Shown piece by piece: positions 54,622-62,000 of a DNA stretch of 64,000 nt (positions within the stretch are counted from its first letter, which is position 1; each line of letters starts with the position of its first letter). The stretch is taken from positions 434,001 through 498,000 of the forward strand of contig NZ_JANIOF010000002.1 of the NCBI RefSeq assembly GCF_024733555.1, in the 5' to 3' direction. The position numbers and the translations under genes were made by a program. The stretch comes from Paenibacillus sp. SC116 (GTDB taxonomy: Bacteria > Bacillota > Bacilli > Paenibacillales > Paenibacillaceae). The notes below the pieces were generated by a model. The model did not search any database. It was given only the letters and a program-made list of their open reading frames with translations, and was not told the DNA's origin.

Positions 54622-55050
54622 ATGGAAGTACAATCTACTCGATTAGGGACACTACAAGTGGAAGAGTCGGATATTATTAGTTTTGAAAATGGAATTTTAG
54701 GATTTCCTAATTGTAAAAAGTATGTATGGCTTCAGGCTATAGGATTTAAGGTGGAAATAGATTTGCTTCAAAGCGTAGATGATGCTGATTTGACATTTAT
54801 CGTTGTTAATCCATTTCATCATCATTCCGAATATGGGTTTGAATTGTCTTCAAATTGGAAACATAAGCTTAATATCGTTTCGGAAGAACAAGTATTAGTC
54901 AGAACAATTATGACGATAAAGGGAGGGGAGCGCATGACGATTAATTTGAAAGCTCCTCTCGTTATAAACACACAATCTCGGCAAGCTGCGCAGGTCGTAT
55001 TGGAGGGTGTCCCGTACGATGTTCAGCATCCGATAGGAGGCGAATCGTAA
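54622..55050 (+). CDS. fliW: Flagellar assembly factor FliW
   Basis: Binds flagellin or CsrA in turn, so that free flagellin levels set CsrA activity. The 142-residue product has '[22 protein letters not shown]' at the N-terminus and '[21 protein letters not shown]' near 110. CAAGGAGG precedes the ATG. The last base of its stop is the first base of the csrA ATG, so the two are coupled. Confidence 0.95.
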   Translation: MEVQSTRLGTLQVEESDIISFENGILGFPNCKKYVWLQAIGFKVEIDLLQSVDDADLTFIVVNPFHHHSEYGFELSSNWKHKLNIVSEEQVLVRTIMTIKGGERMTINLKAPLVINTQSRQAAQVVLEGVPYDVQHPIGGES

Positions 55051-55292
55051 TGCTCGTACTAACGAGAGCCAAAGGTCAAAAAATTATGATCGGCAATGAT
55101 ATCGTATTAACGGTCGTAGAAGTGAACGGTGACCAAGTTCGCCTAGGTGTAGATGCACCGGCAGATGTTTCAGTTTATCGTGAGGAGATTTACTTAAGTA
55201 TAAAGGCGCAAAATGAAGCCGCGATAAATGAAAGTTTGTCGACAGAAGACTGGAGTACAATAAGCAGCAATATTCCACATAAAAAGCGTTAA
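55050..55292 (+). CDS. csrA: Carbon storage regulator CsrA
   Basis: RNA-binding translational repressor of flagellin in Bacilli. The 80-residue product starts '[18 protein letters not shown]' and keeps the RNA-contact pieces '[25 protein letters not shown]'-type sequence in residues 24-48. The last 25 residues are a longer, polar tail. Overlaps fliW by one base (TAATG). The target hag lies downstream. Confidence 0.97.
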   Translation: MLVLTRAKGQKIMIGNDIVLTVVEVNGDQVRLGVDAPADVSVYREEIYLSIKAQNEAAINESLSTEDWSTISSNIPHKKR

Positions 55293-55318
55293 AATATGAA
55301 AAAAAAATTCAACTGCTA

Positions 55319-55345
55319 TAAACTTCGCTAACAAACAACCGATAT
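55319..55345 (+). promoter_or_regulatory. Sigma-D promoter of hag
   Basis: TAAA, 15-bp spacer, ACCGATAT: one mismatch in total to TAAA-N15-GCCGATAT. It gives a leader of about 105 nt. Confidence 0.85.
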
Positions 55346-55405
55346 ATTAATTATTAGGTCAAACGTAATGATTCTATCGGCCGAAGAACATGCGATGACC
55401 ATCAG

Positions 55406-55450
55406 GGTGTAAGCAAGGAAGCGAACACCATAACACAATTCCAGGGAGGA
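55406..55450 (+). promoter_or_regulatory. CsrA-binding region in the hag leader
   Basis: GGTGT/ACACC forms a hairpin (55406-55429) whose 14-nt loop contains AAGGAAG, with the GGA that CsrA reads. A second GGA motif, CCAGGGAGGA, is the ribosome site at 55441-55450. B. subtilis hag has the same two-site layout. Confidence 0.6.
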
Positions 55451-55458
55451 ACTTAATC

Positions 55459-56298
55459 ATGCGTATTAACCACAATATGAGTGCATACAATGCACACCGT
55501 CAATTGTCTTTCAACAACACTCAACAAGGTAAGTCTTTGGAGAAATTGTCTTCTGGCTACCGCATCAACCGTGCAGCTGATGATGCAGCTGGTCTTGCGA
55601 TCTCTGAGAAAATGCGTAACCAAATCCGTGGCTTGGAGCAAGCTTCCAAGAATGCTTTGGATGGTATTTCTTTGATCCAAACAGCTGAAGGTGCATTGAA
55701 TGAAACTCACGCTATGCTACAACGTATGTCTGAGTTGATGGTTCAAGGTGCAAACGAAGTTTTGACAACTACTGATGCAGCTAAGATTGACTCTGAAGTT
55801 AAACAACTTACAGCTCAAATCAACGATGTAGCTAACCAAACACAGTTCAACTCCAAGAACTTGTTGAAGGATGCTAGTGATGTAGTATTCCAAGTTGGTG
55901 CTAACAAAGACGAAACAATCACTCTTAAATTGGAAGCTGCAAAAGCATCTGATTTGGGCGCTCTTCACAAACTTAAAGAGTTGAGCAAAGCTGACCCTGC
56001 AGGTAGCACGCTTAACCAGCTTGCTAAAACTAACTTGGTATCTGTTCAATCAGCTATCAACAAAGTTTCTGAAATTCGTTCTAACTTGGGTGCTGTTCAA
56101 AACCGTCTTGAGCACACAATCAACAACTTGGGTACAACAGCTGAGAACTTGCAAGCAGCTGAATCCCGTATCCGTGATGTAGATATGGCTAAAGAAATGA
56201 GCAACTTTACTAAGAATAACATTCTTAACCAAGCTGCTACAGCTATGTTGGCACAAGCTAACCAACAGCCACAAGGCGTACTGCAATTGCTTCGTTAA
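55459..56298 (+). CDS. hag: Flagellin
   Basis: Filament subunit of 279 residues. The D0/D1 N-terminus 'MRINHNMSAYNAHRQL' and 'RINRAADDAAGLAISEKMR' and the C-terminus 'NILNQAATAMLAQANQQPQ' are canonical; the variable region is short. Codon use is strongly biased, like the S-layer gene. Own sigma-D promoter, CsrA sites and a GC-rich terminator make it a separate transcription unit. Confidence 0.98.
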   Translation: MRINHNMSAYNAHRQLSFNNTQQGKSLEKLSSGYRINRAADDAAGLAISEKMRNQIRGLEQASKNALDGISLIQTAEGALNETHAMLQRMSELMVQGANEVLTTTDAAKIDSEVKQLTAQINDVANQTQFNSKNLLKDASDVVFQVGANKDETITLKLEAAKASDLGALHKLKELSKADPAGSTLNQLAKTNLVSVQSAINKVSEIRSNLGAVQNRLEHTINNLGTTAENLQAAESRIRDVDMAKEMSNFTKNNILNQAATAMLAQANQQPQGVLQLLR

Positions 56299-56309
56299 TT
56301 TAGGACAAG

Positions 56310-56339
56310 GCCGGCCGGTTTTACCGGCCGGCTTTTTTT
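56310..56339 (+). terminator. Strong intrinsic terminator of hag
   Basis: GCCGGCCGGT/ACCGGCCGGC perfect 10-bp stem, TTT loop, seven T. Confidence 0.95.
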
Positions 56340-56389
56340 ATGCTGTAGAGTAACTTCACCTATTTTAATAGAAATATGGGGTGGGATTT

Positions 56390-56725
56390 ATGCGGATTGA
56401 TTCTGTTCAACCGGTATTGTCCATGTTCTCTTCAGGCAATCCTGAGATGACTTCACGTGAAGCAGGCATGACGGCTGAGTTGGAAAGTGCTGAAATTAAA
56501 AAGAAATATACAGTTGAAGAACTTGTGAATAAATTCAATACGGCCATGCAGGATAGCCAGACCCATATTAAAGTGAAAATGCATGAAGATATGAATGCTA
56601 TCATGGTTACTATTATTGACAGTAACACGGATGAAGTTATCAAAGAAATTCCAAGTGAAAAGATGCTAGATATGATGTACAACCTTTGCGTTAAGAATGG
56701 TTTGTTCATGGACGAAAAAGTGTAG
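56390..56725 (+). CDS. flaG: FlaG family flagellar protein (YvyC)
   Basis: Small protein of 111 residues with the conserved C-terminal 'VTIIDSNTDEVIKEIPSEKML' of the FlaG family, linked to filament-length control. The ATG at 56390 follows GGGGTGGGA; the in-frame GTG at 56381 lies inside that site. It is followed by fliD at 15 bp. Confidence 0.92.
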   Translation: MRIDSVQPVLSMFSSGNPEMTSREAGMTAELESAEIKKKYTVEELVNKFNTAMQDSQTHIKVKMHEDMNAIMVTIIDSNTDEVIKEIPSEKMLDMMYNLCVKNGLFMDEKV

Positions 56726-56740
56726 AAGGGGGAGGGAATT

Positions 56741-58237
56741 ATGCCAGCTATAGGTGGTCCAATACGTATAAGTGGAATGTCGTCTGGGATGGATATTGAT
56801 AAACTTGTTAGTGATCTCATGCGTACAGAACGACTTCCTCTCGATAAGTTGCATCGACAAAAGCAGGAACTCGTCTGGAAGCGTGAAGACTATCGCTCAA
56901 TGAACACAACGCTGTTATCGCTGCGTAATAGTGTTAACGATCTAAGATTGGAAAGTGGATTTGCTAAAACAAAGGTCACTTCCTCCAATACAAACCTTGC
57001 AGATGTCATTTCCAATAATGCCGCTGCGACAAGTGCTGTAGTCGATGTTAAGTCTTTAGCCACTGGAGCAATAACATTTGGTGATAGTGTTGCTTATGAT
57101 ACGACGAAACCGATCGCTTCCGGAGGAACGTTTACCATCGAAGGCAAAAACGGAAAAGAGACTATTACTGTAACTGCGAATGTTTCGTCCGTTAAATCTA
57201 TTGTAGATTCCGTTAATGCAAAATCATCTACAACAGGGGTAAAAGCCTATTTTGATGAGAATACGAAGCGATTTATGTTTAGTTCAACCGAAATGGGCAG
57301 TAAGGCAACGGTTACGGTTGGCGGGGATGCTGCTGTTTTGACGAATGTTTTAAATATTAAAGCGGGTTCTACAAAGGGAACAGATGCTACTTATACGATT
57401 AATGGTTCTACTGCTGTAATTTCATCTTCTAGTAATACAGTAGATGTTAATGGAATTATGGTAGCTCTAAAAGGAACGGGTACTCTAACATTAGCTACAA
57501 ATACAGATAAAGATGGCGCCCAAGAGAAGATCAAAGAGTTTGTAGCCAAATATAATGAATTAGTAGACAAGTTATCCGAAGCTACAACAACACGTCCAAA
57601 CCGTAATTTCGAACCGCTTACTGACAGCGAAAAAGAAGCATTGACAGATAAGCAGATCGAGCAGTGGGAAAAGAAGGCCCGCCAAGGGACTCTTTATAGT
57701 GATGACTTTTTGGAAAGTACCTTAACTCAACTTAGAACGATGATCCGTACACCGTTAGAAGGTGTCAAAGATGGTCATGTTAAACTTCTCTCTGATATCG
57801 GTATTAAACAGTCATCTGACTACAAAATGAACGGAAAGCTTGAGATTGATGAAGCTAAATTAAGTGAGGCACTTAATACAAAGTTTGATCAAGTCGTAAC
57901 TCTCTTTACCAAGCCTTCTACTACCGAAGGAAAAACTCCTACAGGTGCTGCTACTAGACGAGCTGAGCAAGGATTTGCAGAACGAATCTATGAAGAAGCT
58001 ACTAAGAGAATTGATAGTGTTAGTAAAAAGATTGGATCTTCTGCATCTTTAGAATCAATGGATGAAAGCTGGTTCGGTAAAGAGCTTAGAAATCTAAGTC
58101 GTGAAGAATCTCGTGTTAATGATCGATTGATTGATATCGAAAATCGATATTACAAAAAATTCACAGCTATGGAAAAGGCTCTTCAAAGCTTGAACAATAA
58201 AGGGAATTGGTTATCGCAGCAGCTTGGCGCAATGTGA
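56741..58237 (+). CDS. fliD: Flagellar cap / hook-associated protein 2 (FliD)
   Basis: Filament cap that helps fold flagellin at the tip. The 498-residue product has 'ISGMSSGMDIDKLVSDLM' at the N-terminus and the C-terminal coiled helices 'RVNDRLIDIENRYYKKFTAMEKAL' with 'NNKGNWLSQQL'. AGAAGGGGGAGGG precedes the ATG. Confidence 0.95.
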   Translation: MPAIGGPIRISGMSSGMDIDKLVSDLMRTERLPLDKLHRQKQELVWKREDYRSMNTTLLSLRNSVNDLRLESGFAKTKVTSSNTNLADVISNNAAATSAVVDVKSLATGAITFGDSVAYDTTKPIASGGTFTIEGKNGKETITVTANVSSVKSIVDSVNAKSSTTGVKAYFDENTKRFMFSSTEMGSKATVTVGGDAAVLTNVLNIKAGSTKGTDATYTINGSTAVISSSSNTVDVNGIMVALKGTGTLTLATNTDKDGAQEKIKEFVAKYNELVDKLSEATTTRPNRNFEPLTDSEKEALTDKQIEQWEKKARQGTLYSDDFLESTLTQLRTMIRTPLEGVKDGHVKLLSDIGIKQSSDYKMNGKLEIDEAKLSEALNTKFDQVVTLFTKPSTTEGKTPTGAATRRAEQGFAERIYEEATKRIDSVSKKIGSSASLESMDESWFGKELRNLSREESRVNDRLIDIENRYYKKFTAMEKALQSLNNKGNWLSQQLGAM

Positions 58238-58268
58238 CGTTACATAAGAATGACTGATGGAGAGATGA

Positions 58269-58667
58269 ATGATGATGTATAACGCAAAACAAGAGCAGTA
58301 TTTAAAGGTGAAAGTAGAGACAGCGAGCCCTGGCGAATTGACCTTATTATTATATCAAGAGATGGTAAAGTCATTACAGAAAGCAAAACAATTATTTTCT
58401 CAAAGTCAACTTGATGAGATGAAGCGCTGTATATACAAGGTTAGAGATATCCTGAATGAACTTACTATTACTTTGAATATGGATTATGCCATTGCGCGCG
58501 AATTGCACGACTTGTATATGTTCTATCAGCGTCATTTAACGAATTTCATTATTAATCGTAATGAGCAATTGTTGGATGATGTTTTGGAATTCGCTAGAGA
58601 AATGGCAGAAACATGGAAGCAGGCTCTATTAATTGTGCGTAAAGGTGGACAACATGCTTCTGTCTAA
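58269..58667 (+). CDS. fliS: Flagellin export chaperone FliS
   Basis: Four-helix chaperone that binds the C-terminus of flagellin. The 132-residue product has 'QYLKVKVETASPGELTLLLYQEMVKSL' over residues 9-35. Three adjacent ATG codons (58269, 58272, 58275) are possible starts after GGAGAG; I list the first. Confidence 0.94.
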   Translation: MMMYNAKQEQYLKVKVETASPGELTLLLYQEMVKSLQKAKQLFSQSQLDEMKRCIYKVRDILNELTITLNMDYAIARELHDLYMFYQRHLTNFIINRNEQLLDDVLEFAREMAETWKQALLIVRKGGQHASV

Positions 58668-58683
58668 GGAGGAGAGAGATAGA

Positions 58684-59010
58684 GTGATAGTGTTGGAACT
58701 ATTAGGACAATTAAAAATGTACTATGCTTCCATTCTTGAGGCCTCTTCTCCTTATGATGTCTATGAGCAAATTTCTATTCAGATTGATGAGTGTTACGGG
58801 GAACTGAGTCAAAATAATATTCGGTCTGAACATAGAGATAGTTTGTTGGAAATTCAGCATCTTCATCATCGAGTCATCGACGTCATTCAATTGGAACAGT
58901 CTAAGTTGCGAGAAAAAATGACTCTTCTAGATAAGAAACAGGCTGCAAATCATCAATATCAGAGGTATCAAGCTGTTCAAGAATCTGTTTTCTTGGATAG
59001 AAGACAATAA
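58684..59010 (+). CDS. FliT-like flagellar chaperone
   Basis: A 108-residue helical protein in the place of fliT, next to fliS. I chose GTG 58684 because GGAGGAG lies seven bases upstream; the open frame continues back through ATG 58654 inside fliS, which would overlap. Sequence similarity to FliT is weak by eye, so the call rests on position, size and helical character. Confidence 0.65.
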   Translation: MIVLELLGQLKMYYASILEASSPYDVYEQISIQIDECYGELSQNNIRSEHRDSLLEIQHLHHRVIDVIQLEQSKLREKMTLLDKKQAANHQYQRYQAVQESVFLDRRQ

Positions 59011-59028
59011 AATATAGGAGGAACTATT

Positions 59029-62000
59029 GTGCGTGTATCTAAGTCGAAATGGCTAAGTATGCTGCTAGTTTTCATTTTAGCATTTACTAGCCTACCACTT
59101 TCTTCAGTTTCCGCATTAACAGGAAGCCATACCGTAGCAGTTAACAAGTCTGTAGCCCCTATTGCAATTAAAGAGGGGGGAGAAGCGGAAATAAGCCTTC
59201 AGGTAAAGGGAAGTCCACCAGTTGGTTATGTGAAACCAAATGATGTTATTCTCGTTATTGACCGCTCCGGAAGTATGGCGCCAGGATATCCTGAGAACAA
59301 TGGCGTAGATAAAATGAGCAATGCTAAAGAGGCGGCACAGCATTTTGTTAGCATGATTGACATGACTAAGCATCAAGTTGCTGTGGTGGACTACAGTAGT
59401 TCGGCTAACACGAAGCCGCTATCTACAAATGTTAAGGAACTTAATGATTACATAGGGACTTTAATCGCAAATGGCGGCACAGCAACGCATGACGCTATTG
59501 CGAAAGCACGAGCAGAACTAAAAAATGGACGCCCAGATGCACAGCCAGTAATTGTATTAATGACTGATGGTGCAGCTAATTCTTTCCCTGATGCACTTCG
59601 AGAGGCTGAGGCTGCTAAAAAAGAAGGTATCGTTTTCTACACAGTTGGTCTAGTAACCAAAGGCGGTAAAGACGAAGCTAGCATCAAGCAACTGATGAAA
59701 AACATGGCAACTACAGAGAAACATCATTACATCGAATACAGTTCTGAGAAATTAAAGCAAGTATATGAGACAATTTCAAAAGAAATTGGTATAGCAAGTG
59801 CGTATGATGTAGTAATTGAAGATATTATATCTCCTGAATTTGAGATTGTTCCTGGATCATACGAGCATAATATTCCTGCTCCAACAGTAGTAGGAAATAA
59901 AATGACATGGAATTTTAATGAACTTAAAGAGGATCTATTGACTTTAACTTTCAAGGTCAAGCATAAAAAGGGTACCCCTGCTGGTAAGTTCTCGCTAGGA
60001 GCCAGCCCTATCCAAGTTAGTTACAAAGATCATCTAAATCAACTACAAAGCTATCAATTAGAGCAGCCTACAGTTGATGTATCTCTATATGGACCTACTA
60101 TAACTTCCCTTGATCCCAATAAAGGCCTTATCCAAGGTGGAGAAACGGTTACGATACATGGAACAAACTTCAAGTCTGGATCCAAGGTATCTTTCGGTAA
60201 TAATGAAATTGCGAACGTGCAGTTTGTTACTCCTGAAAAGCTTGTAGTCACAGCTCCAGCAGGTACGCAAGGAACTGTTGAAGTTAAGGTAACGAATCCA
60301 GATGGACAAGTTGCAGTAAATAAATATGATTACTATGCTAATCCAATTATTGAATCTGTAACACCAAATGTTGGCCCAGTAAAGGGCGAAAATCAAATTG
60401 TGCTTAAAGGTAGCCATTTTATGAATGGTGCTAAAGTCACGATTGGTGGACAAGCTGCCACAACTGTATCCGTAACTGCTACAGAAGTAAAAGTTACCGT
60501 TCCAGCAGCGCAAAAGGAAGGATTAGTATCCATTACAGTTACGAATCCCGATAATACTACAGTAACATTGGCAGATGCGTACACTTATGTGGGGGGGCCT
60601 TTGGTTACTTCTATTTCTCCTAATAAAGGTGTAATCGCTGGTGGAGAAGTTGCAAAGATCACAGGCGCCAAATTTGTCGATGGTGTGCAAGTATACTTTG
60701 GGAATAAAAAGGCAGCTGCACAGTTTGAATCTACTACATCTATTCAAGCAACTGTACCTGCTGGGACTACAGCGGGAGCAGTAGATGTAAAAGTAGTGAA
60801 CCCTGACGGTCAAGAAGCTGCTTTAGCAAAGGGATACGAATATATATATCCTGCGCCTCAAATTACGGGATTGACACCAAATAAGGGATCTGTAACAGCA
60901 AGAACGTCTGTTATGATGCAAGGTGATCATTTCCAACAAGGTGCAAAAGTTTATTTGAATGATGCTCTAGTAACAGGAGTAACTGTCTACGATTCTAAGA
61001 GTGTTGGATTCCAGACACCCGAAGGGAATAAAGTTGGTCCAGTTGATGTGAAAATCGTAAATCCAGATGGGCAACAATTTATTTTGAAAGATGGATTTAC
61101 TTTTGAGCTGCCTGAAAAGGCAATTATTGATTCAGTACGACCTGCACAAGGATCTATGATGGGTGGTACTACTGTAACGATTACAGGTAAGAATTTCACA
61201 AAAGGTATGGAAATATTCTTTAATCAAACAAAAGTTCTTTTTGAATCTGTTACAGCAACTGAAATTACATTGAGAACGGTTCCTTGGGCAAAGGCTGAGG
61301 CTGTAAATATCGAAATTAAAGATGCTTATGGTAGAAGTACAATCGCAACTAATGCGTTTACGTACGTAGCTCCACCGCAACCGACAATAACGAGCATCAC
61401 ACCTAATACAGGTGAAATGTCTGGTCTGTACTGGGTTGTTATTAATGGAACCAAGTTTGAACCAAGTTCAAAAGTGTACATTAATAACGTATTAGTTAAT
61501 TCTATGTTCTTGTCAGAAAGCTCAATTGAAGCACAAGTGCCTAGAAGTCAAGTATTCGGACCAGTTGACGTTAAGATTGTAAACGGCTCGGGTGGAGAAG
61601 TTATCTCTACGGGAGGATTTACTTATAACAAACCTCCTGTTAAAGAAGCGCCAACAGTAACAAGTGTAACTCCAAATAAGGGATTAAAGGCAGGCGGCTA
61701 CTGGATTAAAGTAGTGGGAACGAACTTTGAAGAGGGAACGAAGGTTACCATTAATGGTGTAGCAGTGCCTGGAAAAACGTTCGTTTCTAAAACAGAGTTG
61801 GATGTAAGAGTACCAGCAAGTGCATTAGCAGGAGCAGTAGATGTGGAAGCTACAAATCCAGATGGTGGAACAGGCAAGCTGGAAAAAGGCTTCACGTATA
61901 CAGATCCAGCAGATGTTCTTCCAACAGTGACAGCTATAGCGCCGAACAAAGGTTTGACGAAAGGCGGCTATGAAGTTGTCGTAATGGGAACAAACTTTGA

